The position numbers and the translations under genes are program-made. DNA of 64,000 nucleotides from an uncultured Pelagibacteraceae bacterium (GTDB lineage Bacteria > Pseudomonadota > Alphaproteobacteria > Pelagibacterales > Pelagibacteraceae): NCBI GenBank assembly GCA_902562645.1, contig CACETY010000005.1, forward strand, positions 1-64,000, read 5' to 3'. This document shows positions 29,076-39,177 of this stretch, piece after piece. Position 1 is the first letter of the stretch. Each line of letters begins with the position of its first letter. The notes below the pieces were generated by a model, which had not been told where the DNA came from, did not search any database, and saw only the letters and a list, made by a program, of their open reading frames with translations.

Positions 29076-30222
29076 CGCCCCAGATTAGGAAATTTATTGA
29101 GGAAATAAATCTAGAAAATATATTTTGTCTTTTTACATTTTCAAAAGCTAATAAATTATATTCTCCTATTTGTTCATCTTTAAAGGTAATTTTAACTTTA
29201 CCAATTATGTCATTTTTTAATATTGGAGCTTTTAAAGGTCCTTGATAATCAATTGAAACTTTTAGGTATTTTTTTTTTGCTTTTGGAATTGTTTTATAAA
29301 CATCTTCACTTATATAGGATTTTACTGTTTTTTGAGTCCCTTGCCAAACGTTTAACTCATCAAATATTTCATCTTTCTTAGCAATTTTAATTGTGTCGAA
29401 GTTAGTTAATCCATATGTTAGCAGTTTAAGTGACTCTTTTGATCTTGAATTTTTTGAGACAAAACCACTTCCAACTGCAATTATTCTCCTTTCATTTCTT
29501 TTTATGGTTGAAGCAAGCGAATATTTTTCATATGCAAGATATCCTGTCTTTATTCCATCAACTCCAATATTTTTATAAAGCAGAGGATTACGATTACCTT
29601 GTTTAATAGGATCTCCGCCAGTTCTATTCCATGTAAATTCAGTTTCTTTGTAATATTCGTAATATTTAGGATAATTTTTTATCAAATAATTGGACATGAT
29701 TAATATATCTCTAACAGTTGATAAATTGTCTGGAGAATTTATTCCAGAAGAATTAGAAAAGTTGGTATTTTCCATACCAATTTCTCTTGCTTTTTCAGTC
29801 ATCATAATTGCAAACTCTTCTTCTGTTCCAGCAATGCCTTCAGCAAGTGCAATGCAAGCATCATTGCCTGATGAAACAATGATACCTCTTAATAAATTCT
29901 CAACGCTTATTTCATCTCCAACCATAATAAACATTGAAGAGTAACCTGCTTGAGACAATCTCCATGCATTTTCGGAGACTAAAAATTTATCGTCTAATGA
30001 CAGTTCACCGCTTTTAAGTAAATCAAAAGCTATGATTGAAGTCATAATTTTTGTCATTGAAGCTGGAAATATTTGTCTATCGGCATCTTTTTCAAACAAT
30101 ATCTTGCCTGACAAATGATCTTGCACAATAGCAGTCCTTGCATTTACATCAAAGTTAGCAAAAACTGGCTTTATCAGGAATGCAAAAATTATTAAAATTA
30201 ACGATAAATTTTTAATTCTCAT
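29068..30222 (-). CDS. dacA: D-alanyl-D-alanine carboxypeptidase
   Basis: FPASMTKIMTSIIAFDLL (SxxK); SSGNDACIALAEG (SxN); DGIKTGYL (KTG). Confidence 0.93.
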   Translation of the reverse strand: MRIKNLSLILIIFAFLIKPVFANFDVNARTAIVQDHLSGKILFEKDADRQIFPASMTKIMTSIIAFDLLKSGELSLDDKFLVSENAWRLSQAGYSSMFIMVGDEISVENLLRGIIVSSGNDACIALAEGIAGTEEEFAIMMTEKAREIGMENTNFSNSSGINSPDNLSTVRDILIMSNYLIKNYPKYYEYYKETEFTWNRTGGDPIKQGNRNPLLYKNIGVDGIKTGYLAYEKYSLASTIKRNERRIIAVGSGFVSKNSRSKESLKLLTYGLTNFDTIKIAKKDEIFDELNVWQGTQKTVKSYISEDVYKTIPKAKKKYLKVSIDYQGPLKAPILKNDIIGKVKITFKDEQIGEYNLLAFENVKRQNIFSRFISSINFLIWGDV

Positions 30223-31043
30223 AATTTAATTATTTCAATACTATCAAAACCAACATTTTCGATATTATGAAATCCTTTCTTTAATTTTTCAAAATCTTTA
30301 TAAGGCCCTTTATAAACTCTAAAATTATTTTGTGACATTTTTTTGATTAAAATATTTTCAATTTTATACTCTTCAAACAACCTATTTTTTAACATAATAG
30401 CAGAATCTTCAAAATAAAAATCTGCAAATTTAATAATGTAATTAAAATTTGTTACAAAATTTTCAGTTTTAGATTCCTTTTTTTTAGTTTCAAGACTTAT
30501 ACTCTGAACCATTATATCTTCAACTGGAGCTTTATTAGCGACTTCTTTTTCTTCATCAAATGTTTTTACGTCATTTGCAACATATAATTTATTAGAATTT
30601 ATAGTTTCAATGAATACATAAGGTTCACTTGGATTTATTGATAATTCACTTACAATTCTATTTGTAATTACTGAATTGTAATAGATAGGTAAAACAGTTT
30701 TGTTTTTGACAACAGTTAATAAGGATTTTCCATTAATTATATTTGTTATTCTAACTGGTGTTCCATTAGGTAAATTAGGGCTTAATATATTAATAGATGT
30801 ATCATCTAATTTATATCCTAATGAATTATTTGTACCATCACTGTATATTAAAGCAAATCCTTTGTTAGAATAAACAATATTAACTAATTTTTTTTTTTCA
30901 ATTTTTTGTATTTCTTTAATTTCTTTTTTTTTAACTATGGATTTTGTTTCTTCGGGTTTGTTCTTAATATTAATATTTGAAGAATGATGTTCACAAGCAA
31001 ATAGAGACAAAAATATAAGATATAAAATATATTTAGATTGCAT
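30219..31043 (-). CDS. RlpA-like/SPOR-domain lipoprotein
   Basis: Lipobox LFAC; C-terminal SPOR-like YIIKFADFYFEDSAIMLKNRL...FRVYKGPYKDFEKLKKG; position between mltB and dacA. Confidence 0.65.
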   Translation of the reverse strand: MQSKYILYLIFLSLFACEHHSSNINIKNKPEETKSIVKKKEIKEIQKIEKKKLVNIVYSNKGFALIYSDGTNNSLGYKLDDTSINILSPNLPNGTPVRITNIINGKSLLTVVKNKTVLPIYYNSVITNRIVSELSINPSEPYVFIETINSNKLYVANDVKTFDEEKEVANKAPVEDIMVQSISLETKKKESKTENFVTNFNYIIKFADFYFEDSAIMLKNRLFEEYKIENILIKKMSQNNFRVYKGPYKDFEKLKKGFHNIENVGFDSIEIIKL

Positions 31044-32031
31044 TTTTAAACTTACTTTTCAATGTACAAACAGCTAATGCAAATCTTAAAGATCTATTCC
31101 ATTTTAAAATTAATTCGTAATTATCAAAAACTACATATGCTGGAGTTAGTTTTTTTGCATCAGGAATAATATCATAATCAGGGGTTACAAGTGCAGCTTC
31201 TAAACCATCAAGATGATTTAGAATTTCACTATTCTTTATATATTTTTTTAAATAAGATATTTTATTTTTATGTTTAATTTGTTTTGCTGATGTATTTAAA
31301 TATTTATGAGGTGTTTCATTAATAAGTTCAACTTTATAAAAACATGGAGTATTATTATTCCATCCTATTTTATTTAAATAATTTGCTGCAGATGCAAATG
31401 AGTCCTCAATACTTTTTAAATTAATAGTTTCATCTCTATTATAATCAATTGCATAATTCTTAATAGTAGATGGCATAAATTGGAAATTACCAAAAGCTCC
31501 TGCCCATGATCCTAAATAATTATTTGGATTTATAATTCCATTATCGAACAAGATTAGAAGAGTTATGAGTTCAGAAGTAAAAAACTCACTTCTTCTTTTA
31601 TCATAACTTAGCGTTGCCAAGGATGAAACTATATCCATTTTCCCTAAATAATTGCCAAAATTAGTTTCGATACCCATGAGCGACAGAAGCAAGTCTCTAT
31701 CAACAGAAAATTCATTAGTAATTTTATCAATTACTTTTTTATTTATGTTATAGATTTTTATTCCAGAGTTTACTTTTTTGATATTAGCTCTTTTAGAAAC
31801 GTATGTTTTAGTATCCTCATAAAATTCTGGTTGGTATCTATCATATTTAATAACATTTTTTAAAAAAGAAGATTTGCCAACAGTATTTTCAATTGTATTC
31901 AAACTTACTCCTCTTTCTAGTGCAATTAATTTAAACTTCTCTTTCCACTTTTCAAATTCAAGGTCATTAGCGTGAGCATTAAAATTTATAATAACAAAAA
32001 GAAAAAAAACATAAGTTTTAATTTTTTTCAT
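31033..32031 (-). CDS. Lytic murein transglycosylase (MltB family)
   Basis: LLSLMGIETNFGNYLGKMDIVSSLATLSYD; GSWAGAFGNFQFMPSTI. Confidence 0.92.
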   Translation of the reverse strand: MKKIKTYVFFLFVIINFNAHANDLEFEKWKEKFKLIALERGVSLNTIENTVGKSSFLKNVIKYDRYQPEFYEDTKTYVSKRANIKKVNSGIKIYNINKKVIDKITNEFSVDRDLLLSLMGIETNFGNYLGKMDIVSSLATLSYDKRRSEFFTSELITLLILFDNGIINPNNYLGSWAGAFGNFQFMPSTIKNYAIDYNRDETINLKSIEDSFASAANYLNKIGWNNNTPCFYKVELINETPHKYLNTSAKQIKHKNKISYLKKYIKNSEILNHLDGLEAALVTPDYDIIPDAKKLTPAYVVFDNYELILKWNRSLRFALAVCTLKSKFKNAI

Positions 32032-32899
32032 AAATATCTTTCAAATATATAAATACAGCAATCCATATTAAAATAAAACTAACTAACTGGTTTATATTAA
32101 ATTGCTCATTATAAATGAAAAAACCAAGTAAAAATTGCAAAGTAGGAGTAATATAAAAAATCATTCCTGCTGGTCCTAGTCCTGCTAATTCTACTCCCCT
32201 CACATATAAAAAAAGGGGAATCACAGTCATTGGTCCTGCTAACATTAATAATGGCATTAAAGATGGATTTGATAAACTGAAATCGTTAAAATTGTTTATA
32301 CTTATAAAATAAAATGCAACTAATGCAAAAGGAAGTATATACAAACTTTCAATGAAAAGACCTATATCAGTATCAACATTAATTTTTTTTCTTAATAGAT
32401 TATAAAAGCTCCAACTCAAAGCTACAATTAAACCTACCCATGGAATTGAACTAAAATCCAATAATAATAAATAGCTAACTGAAATAATTACTAAAAAAAT
32501 TGAAATTTTCCCTTTTTTAGTAATCGACTCTTTTAAAAAAAAATAACCTAAGAAGACACTTATGATTGGCATTATAAAATATCCAAAACTAGCATCTATT
32601 ATTTTATCTACACTAACTGCATAAATCCATACACCCCAATTAATAAAAATTAAAAAACCAGAAATAAAGAGGGTAAATAATATTTTTTTATCCTTAAGAG
32701 TTTTTCTAAAAATATTCCATTTAGAAAATAAAAAAGTAGTAATTATTAATACAAAAGCTGTCCAAACACTTCTATGAATTAATACTTCTAAGTGTCCTGC
32801 AAAAGAAATATATTTGAAGTAAATAACACCAAAAAAACCCCACCAAAATGAACCAAAGGATGTCAACAAAACTCCTTTATTAAAATTTTTTTTGTTCAT
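32018..32899 (-). CDS. rarD: EamA family transporter RarD-like
   Basis: WWGFFGVIYFKYI; EVLIHRSVWTA; INWGVWIYAV. Confidence 0.88.
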   Translation of the reverse strand: MNKKNFNKGVLLTSFGSFWWGFFGVIYFKYISFAGHLEVLIHRSVWTAFVLIITTFLFSKWNIFRKTLKDKKILFTLFISGFLIFINWGVWIYAVSVDKIIDASFGYFIMPIISVFLGYFFLKESITKKGKISIFLVIISVSYLLLLDFSSIPWVGLIVALSWSFYNLLRKKINVDTDIGLFIESLYILPFALVAFYFISINNFNDFSLSNPSLMPLLMLAGPMTVIPLFLYVRGVELAGLGPAGMIFYITPTLQFLLGFFIYNEQFNINQLVSFILIWIAVFIYLKDIYEKN

Positions 32900-32983
32900 T
32901 TTTTATTATTTGAATAATTAAAGTAACTACTTAAGTCATTTTATTCTTGAAATATATATTAATAATAATAAAACCTTGCACAA

Positions 32984-33073
32984 GGAGAGATGGCTGAGCG
33001 GTTGAAAGCATCGGTCTTGAAAACCGACAAAGGGGCAACTCTTTCCTGGGTTCGAATCCCAGTCTCTCCGCCA
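32984..33073 (+). tRNA. tRNA-Ser (TGA), CCA encoded
   Basis: GGAGAGATGGCTGAGCGGTTGAAAGCATCGGTCTTGAAAACCGACAAAGGGGCAACTCTTTCCTGGGTTCGAATCCCAGTCTCTCCGCCA, long variable arm. Confidence 0.98.
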
Positions 33074-33074
33074 T

Positions 33075-33320
33075 TCATTTAAAATCAATTAACAATCTTG
33101 ATAATTTATCATTCTCAAAACTCATTTCATTTTTTGAAATTTTAGAAATATCTTCGTCACTCATGTTAACCAATGTATCTAAATCTTTTAGATCATCTAT
33201 TGATAATGAATCAATAATGGATTTAACAAAACCACTGACAAATATGTCCATTTCTTTTGTACCACGATATTGAGATCTATAAATAATTTTATTAATTAAA
33301 TTTTGTTTATTTGAATTCAT
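33075..33320 (-). CDS. sdhE: Succinate dehydrogenase assembly factor 2 (SdhE/DUF339)
   Basis: RSQYRGTKEMDIFVSGFV. Confidence 0.85.
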   Translation of the reverse strand: MNSNKQNLINKIIYRSQYRGTKEMDIFVSGFVKSIIDSLSIDDLKDLDTLVNMSDEDISKISKNEMSFENDKLSRLLIDFK

Positions 33321-33348
33321 TACTTATAACCATATATATATATATTTA

Positions 33349-35391
33349 ATGAGTAATTTTGAATATTTATTGTCACCTATAGATAATATTAAAGGTGTGG
33401 GCAAAAAAACATTAAGTTCATTCAACAAAAAAAAAATTTTTACAATTTTTGACCTTCTGTGGCATTTACCTATATCAAAAATAGAAACTGCCGAGGATAC
33501 AGAGATTCAAGATTTACAATTGGGAAAAAATTATAATATTAAAGTTACACCGATTAAATATAATTTTCCAAGAATTAGAAATTTACCTAATAAAGTAATA
33601 TGTGAAAAAAATGGTGTAAAATTGGATTGTATTTTTTTTAATAGTTATGAGGGATATATCAAAAAATTATTACCCTTAAATGAAGAAGTAATAATACATG
33701 GAAAGGCAAATAGCTTTAGAAATAAATTTCAATTTGTTAATCCAACAACAAAAAATTCAAGTAATTTAAATATTATAAATGATGAAATTAAATATAGTCT
33801 TTCTGATGGTTTAACATTAAATAAGTATAATCAAGTAATAAATAATGTTTTGCAAAACTTGCCTGAATTAGAGGAGTGGTTGCCACAATCAATATCAAGT
33901 TTATTTAATCATGTTACGTGGAAGGAATGTATTATTAATATTCATAAAGAAGAAATAACAAAAATTCAAAGTACAAAATATTTTAAAAGACTAGTTTTTG
34001 ATGAAATTTTTGCAAATTTTCTACTCTCTTCAAATATAAGAAGTAAAATTAAAAAAATAAAAAAAAAGAATAAAATTCTTAATTATCAGCATCAAAGTAA
34101 AATAATTGATAGCTTGAAATTTAAACTTACAATTGACCAAATATCTTCATTAAAAAACATAAATAAAGATATGGGATCAAAACAAAAAATGTTTAGATTG
34201 CTACAAGGAGATGTTGGATCAGGAAAAACAATAGTATCAGTAATCGCTGCATTAAATGTTATAAAAGCAGGTTATCAAGTTGCAATAATGGCTCCAACTG
34301 AAATATTAGCTATTCAGCATTATAAATTTATATTAGAAAATTTTAATAAATATTGTAATCCCGAAATATTAACTGGGAAAACAGAATACAAAAAAAGAAA
34401 AAAAATTTTAAACGATCTCTTAAATAATAAAATTGATATTTTGATAGGCACTCATTCTCTTTATCAAGAAAAAATTACTTATTTTAATTTGGGATTAATA
34501 ATAATTGATGAGCAACATAAATTTGGTGTGAATCAAAGAAAAAAACTATCAGATAAAGGTGGCAAAGATTGTGATGTACTTGTGATGTCAGCAACCCCTA
34601 TTCCAAGAACAATGATGATGACAATTTATGGAGATATGGACATTTCTTTAATTAAATCAAAACCCAAAAATAGATTACCGATAAAAACATATAGTAAAAA
34701 TGAGACAAAAATTAATGAAGTTATTAATTTTATTAAACGTGAAATTGGAAAAAAAAATCAAGTTTTTTGGGTTTGTCCACTTATAAAAGAGTCCAAAAAA
34801 ATAGAACATCAGTCAGCTACAGAAAAATATAAATATTTAAATAAAATTTTTAAAGATAAGGTGGATATTGTTCATGGATTAATGAGTAAGGAAGAAAAAG
34901 ATAAAGTTTTAAATAAATTTAATGATAGAAAGATAGATATATTAGTTTCAACGACTGTAATAGAAGTTGGAATTGATTTTCCAAATGCAAACGTAATCGT
35001 GATTGAAAATTCGAATAAATATGGATTATCTCAGCTTCACCAACTGAGGGGACGCGTTGGTAGAGGTAATAAAGCGTCATCGTGTATACTAATGTTTAAA
35101 ACAGGGCTAAGTGAGAACGCCCGTAAGAGAATAACTATTCTCAAAAATACTAATGATGGTTTTAAAATTGCTGAGGAAGATTTAAAAATAAGAGGATACG
35201 GTGATATTTTAGGATTTAAGCAAAGTGGCTTAAAAAAGTTTAACCTTGCAGACCCTATTCAACATGAAGATCTTTTTAACATTGCGGAAAAAGAAGTGAA
35301 AAAAATTGAAAAAAATAACTTTGAAACTAATAGTTTTAACAAGCTTATAAAACTTTATGATAAAGTTGCTGTAATTAATGAGACTATTTAG
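33349..35391 (+). CDS. recG: ATP-dependent DNA helicase RecG
   Basis: LLQGDVGSGKTIVSVIAAL; DEQHKFGVNQR; MSATPIPRTMMMT; QLRGRVGRG. Confidence 0.96.
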   Translation: MSNFEYLLSPIDNIKGVGKKTLSSFNKKKIFTIFDLLWHLPISKIETAEDTEIQDLQLGKNYNIKVTPIKYNFPRIRNLPNKVICEKNGVKLDCIFFNSYEGYIKKLLPLNEEVIIHGKANSFRNKFQFVNPTTKNSSNLNIINDEIKYSLSDGLTLNKYNQVINNVLQNLPELEEWLPQSISSLFNHVTWKECIINIHKEEITKIQSTKYFKRLVFDEIFANFLLSSNIRSKIKKIKKKNKILNYQHQSKIIDSLKFKLTIDQISSLKNINKDMGSKQKMFRLLQGDVGSGKTIVSVIAALNVIKAGYQVAIMAPTEILAIQHYKFILENFNKYCNPEILTGKTEYKKRKKILNDLLNNKIDILIGTHSLYQEKITYFNLGLIIIDEQHKFGVNQRKKLSDKGGKDCDVLVMSATPIPRTMMMTIYGDMDISLIKSKPKNRLPIKTYSKNETKINEVINFIKREIGKKNQVFWVCPLIKESKKIEHQSATEKYKYLNKIFKDKVDIVHGLMSKEEKDKVLNKFNDRKIDILVSTTVIEVGIDFPNANVIVIENSNKYGLSQLHQLRGRVGRGNKASSCILMFKTGLSENARKRITILKNTNDGFKIAEEDLKIRGYGDILGFKQSGLKKFNLADPIQHEDLFNIAEKEVKKIEKNNFETNSFNKLIKLYDKVAVINETI

Positions 35392-36007
35392 ATTTAGTCT
35401 CAGAAGTACCAGCTGAAACTATAAATTTTGAAGCTTCCTCAAATGTCATATCAAGATATACAACCTCACTTTTAGGAAACATTAGCAAGAAACCACTGGT
35501 CGGATTTGGTGTAGTAGGAACAAAAACATTGACTAATTCTGTATTAGTTTTTTTTGAAATCTCACCCTTATTCTCTTTTGTTGCAAAACCAACTGCCCAT
35601 GAGCCCTTTCTTGGATACTGAATTAGAACTACACTTTTTTTTGAACCTTTTTTTGGTGCAAATGTTTCTGTCATTTGTCCAATAGCAGAATATATGGTCC
35701 TTAAAATTGGAATTTTTTTTAATAAATCATTAAATAACTGTAAAAATTTTTTTCCAATAAATGAAAGTGATAATCCACCTACAAGAGTAATAAAGATTAC
35801 CGAAAGTAATATTTCTAAACCCGGTATCGCAAATGGTAGGTAGCTATTTGGATTTATTCCTTGTGGAATTAATTTCGATGAAATTGATATAAAAAAAGTT
35901 GTAAGATATAATGTGATACCAATAGGGACTAAAACAACAATTCCTGTTATAAAGTAGTTTCTTAGTCTTGATATAAATGAAATTCTTTTTCTTCTAATTT
36001 TTGACAT
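35384..36007 (-). CDS. DUF502 family membrane protein
   Basis: LRNYFITGIVVLVPIGITLYLT; IPILRTIYSAIGQMTETF; NVFVPTTPNPTSGFLLMFP. Confidence 0.9.
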   Translation of the reverse strand: MSKIRRKRISFISRLRNYFITGIVVLVPIGITLYLTTFFISISSKLIPQGINPNSYLPFAIPGLEILLSVIFITLVGGLSLSFIGKKFLQLFNDLLKKIPILRTIYSAIGQMTETFAPKKGSKKSVVLIQYPRKGSWAVGFATKENKGEISKKTNTELVNVFVPTTPNPTSGFLLMFPKSEVVYLDMTFEEASKFIVSAGTSETKSK

Positions 36008-36053
36008 AACTTCAATTGATTATAAATTACATGTAATATAAATATTAAGAAAA

Positions 36054-36875
36054 GTGAATAGAAGAAATTTTATATATTTAATGGGTTGTGGCTGCCTTTC
36101 TGCTGGTTTACATGCCTGCACTACGACTCCAATCACAGATAGAAGACAATTAAAATTAATCCCAGAATCAAAGTTAAATGCACAAGCTGCTGAATTGTAT
36201 GAAAAAGTAAAACAAAAAGCTAAATTAAGTGACGATAAAGAAAGTTTAGATAAAATTATTGCAATTGGATCAAAAATAGAAACATCGATATCTGAATATT
36301 TTTATAAAAATAATATGGATGATCCCACAATAAACTTTAATTGGGAATATATTTTAATAGATAATAAAAAAGTTAAAAATGCATGGTGTATGCCTGGAGG
36401 AAAAATTGCTGTTTATACTGGTATGTTAGATATTACAAAAAATGATGACGGTTTAGCTGCTGTAATGGGTCATGAAATTGCTCATGCGGTTGCAAAACAT
36501 TCAGTTGAAAGAGCTAGTAGAACTGTGCTTTTAAACACTACTACAGGAATAATAGATATTGCAACTGGTGGAAAATTATCTCAGATCAATAGAACAACTG
36601 GTATGAATACAGTTGGATTGTTATCTCAAATTGGAATAATGAACCCTTTTACAAGAAAACAAGAAAGTGAAGCTGATTACTTAGGATTAATTTTTTCTTC
36701 TTTATCTGGTTACGATATTAGAGAAACTACCAAAATATGGGAAAGAATGAAGAAAGCAAATAAAGGTAAAGAGCCACTTGAATTTATGAGCACACATCCT
36801 TCAAATGATAGAAGAATTGACCAGATCAGTAATTGGATTAACGAGATTATTCTAAAGTACCCACCAATAGGCTGA
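36054..36875 (+). CDS. M48 family metalloprotease (lipoprotein)
   Basis: VMGHEIAHAVAKHS zinc site; ESEADYLGLIFSSLSGYD; STHPSNDRRI. Confidence 0.92.
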   Translation: MNRRNFIYLMGCGCLSAGLHACTTTPITDRRQLKLIPESKLNAQAAELYEKVKQKAKLSDDKESLDKIIAIGSKIETSISEYFYKNNMDDPTINFNWEYILIDNKKVKNAWCMPGGKIAVYTGMLDITKNDDGLAAVMGHEIAHAVAKHSVERASRTVLLNTTTGIIDIATGGKLSQINRTTGMNTVGLLSQIGIMNPFTRKQESEADYLGLIFSSLSGYDIRETTKIWERMKKANKGKEPLEFMSTHPSNDRRIDQISNWINEIILKYPPIG

Positions 36876-36880
36876 AGAGT

Positions 36881-36956
<76 letters not shown>

Positions 36957-37006
36957 AACACGAAAATTCTTATATTGATTTTTTTATATTTGGCAATGGT
37001 AAAAAT

Positions 37007-38125
37007 TTACAAAATATTAATATACTTGTCATGAAATTCATCAAAAGTTCCCATTTTAATATTTTTTCGAATTTCATACATAAGTTCTTGATAAAAGTTT
37101 ATGTTATTTAACGTTAAAATCATTGAGGCCAACATCTCATTAGTATTATGAAGGTGATTCAAATAATTTTTAGAGTATTTATTAAGGTCAAATTTAGTTA
37201 CACTACTATCTAGAGGTGTATTATCTAATTTATTTTCAGAATTTCTTATTTGAATTCTGCCATTCCAAGTAAAAGCTAGTCCAGTTCTTCCAGATCTTGT
37301 AGGTAGGACACAATCGAACATATCTATACCTCTTTTAACTGCCCCTAATATATCAGATGGAGTTCCTACACCCATTAAATATCTCGGTTTATCCACTGGT
37401 AAATAGTCTTTAATACCATCTAAAACATCAAACATTTCCCTTTGAGTTTCTCCAACAGCTAAACCTCCAATTGCGTATCCATCAAATTTTATGTTAATTA
37501 ATTTTCTTAAAGATTCAATTCTAAGATCATTAAATAAACCACCTTGAACAATACCAAACAAAGCTTTATGAGGGTTATTTCCGAATTCATTCTTAGATCT
37601 TATTGCCCACTCTGTAGATAAATTCATTGATTTTTCAATTTTATTATAATCATTAGTATTTTTTGGACACTCATCCATCACCATAACAATATCTGAGTTG
37701 AGTTTTTTTTGAATTTTAATACTTTCTTCTGGACTTAAAATAAAAGTTCTTCCATCTATGTGTGATTGGAAAATTGCACCTTTGTCTCTATCAATTTTAT
37801 TAAATTTAGATAGAGACATCACCTGATAGCCGCCAGAGTCAGTCAATATAGGAAGTTTGCAATTCATAAATTTATGCAATCCACCAACAGCTTCAATCCT
37901 TTCTGTGCCAGGTCTTATCATTAAGTGATAAGTATTAGAGAGAATTATCTCACTTCCTGTTTCAATAATGTCATCAATAAAAACTCCTTTAACCGTTGCT
38001 TGAGTGCCTACAGGCATAAATGCAGGAGTATTAATATCCCCACGATGAGTTTCAATTAATCCAACACGATAATTTTTACTTTGATGTTTTACGCTAAAAG
38101 AAAAATTCTTTTTTATGTCTTCCAT
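37007..38125 (-). CDS. tgt: Queuine tRNA-ribosyltransferase
   Basis: SNTYHLMIRPG; LTDSGGYQVMSL; GGLAVGE; FDCVLPTRSGRTG. Confidence 0.97.
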   Translation of the reverse strand: MEDIKKNFSFSVKHQSKNYRVGLIETHRGDINTPAFMPVGTQATVKGVFIDDIIETGSEIILSNTYHLMIRPGTERIEAVGGLHKFMNCKLPILTDSGGYQVMSLSKFNKIDRDKGAIFQSHIDGRTFILSPEESIKIQKKLNSDIVMVMDECPKNTNDYNKIEKSMNLSTEWAIRSKNEFGNNPHKALFGIVQGGLFNDLRIESLRKLINIKFDGYAIGGLAVGETQREMFDVLDGIKDYLPVDKPRYLMGVGTPSDILGAVKRGIDMFDCVLPTRSGRTGLAFTWNGRIQIRNSENKLDNTPLDSSVTKFDLNKYSKNYLNHLHNTNEMLASMILTLNNINFYQELMYEIRKNIKMGTFDEFHDKYINIL

Positions 38126-38135
38126 CCATTAAATT

Positions 38136-38690
38136 CTACTCAGATTTAAAGCTAATTATTTTGTCTGGATTAGAAACAGATCCATTGGGTCCATCTCCTT
38201 TTGTTATCATATCAACAAATTCCATACCCTCGATTACTTTTCCAAATACTGTATATTGTCTATCGAGATGAGGTGTAGGACCAAAACAAATAAAGAACTG
38301 ACTGTTTGCACTATTTGGATCTGAAGATCTTGCCATTGACAATGTTCCCCTCTCGTGTGGAAGATCGTTAAATTCCTCTTTAAGATCTGGCATGTCTGAA
38401 CCACCCATGCCTGCTCTACTTAAGTTAAAACTATCTGAGGATGAGTTTCCAAATTTAACATCTCCTGTTTGAGCCATGAAGCCATCGATTACTCTATGAA
38501 AAACAACTCCATCATATTTTCCACCGTTAGCAAGTGTGGTTATTCTTTTAACATGGTTTGGTGCTACATTTGGAAATAATTCAATTTTTACATCTCCATC
38601 TTTTAATTTAAGTATCATTATATTCTCCTTTGCGTTTAAAACTGTTGTTAATAATATTGATATAAATAGAATAATAATTTTTTTAAGCAT
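38136..38690 (-). CDS. Peptidyl-prolyl cis-trans isomerase (cyclophilin)
   Basis: GVVFHRVIDGFMAQTGD; GTLSMARSSDPNSANSQFFICF. Confidence 0.95.
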   Translation of the reverse strand: MLKKIIILFISILLTTVLNAKENIMILKLKDGDVKIELFPNVAPNHVKRITTLANGGKYDGVVFHRVIDGFMAQTGDVKFGNSSSDSFNLSRAGMGGSDMPDLKEEFNDLPHERGTLSMARSSDPNSANSQFFICFGPTPHLDRQYTVFGKVIEGMEFVDMITKGDGPNGSVSNPDKIISFKSE

Positions 38691-39177
38691 AAACTTCTTT
38701 CAGTGACTTGATAGTGCTTTTAGTTGTAAATTTTTTTAAATCACCTTTGTGTAAAGCAATTTCTTTAACAAATCTCGATGAAATAATCTGATTTTCAACA
38801 TCAGACATAAGAAACACTGTTTCTACTTTATTATTTAATTTTCTATTCATTCCAGCTAGTTGAAACTCATATTCAAAATCAGAAACAGCCCTCAAACCTC
38901 TAAGAATTAAGTTTGACTTATATTTTTTACATAGTTTTGTTGTTAGTGAATTAAATTTAATCACCTTGATTTTATTTTTTGGAAGTTTTAGGTCTACATA
39001 TAAAGCTTTTGAAACAATTTTTAATCTTTCATCTATTGGAAATAAAAAATTTTTCTCATTACCGTCAGATATACCAACAATGATTTTATCTACGATATTT
39101 AGAGCTTTTTTTATAACATCTATATGACCGTTTGTTATTGGATCAAATGTTCCAGGATATATAGCTATATTTTTCAT
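38683..39177 (-). CDS. coaD: Pantetheine-phosphate adenylyltransferase
   Basis: AIYPGTFDPITNGHIDVI; LRGLRAVSDFEYEFQLAGMNRKL; ISSRFVKEIA. Confidence 0.96.
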   Translation of the reverse strand: MKNIAIYPGTFDPITNGHIDVIKKALNIVDKIIVGISDGNEKNFLFPIDERLKIVSKALYVDLKLPKNKIKVIKFNSLTTKLCKKYKSNLILRGLRAVSDFEYEFQLAGMNRKLNNKVETVFLMSDVENQIISSRFVKEIALHKGDLKKFTTKSTIKSLKEVYA

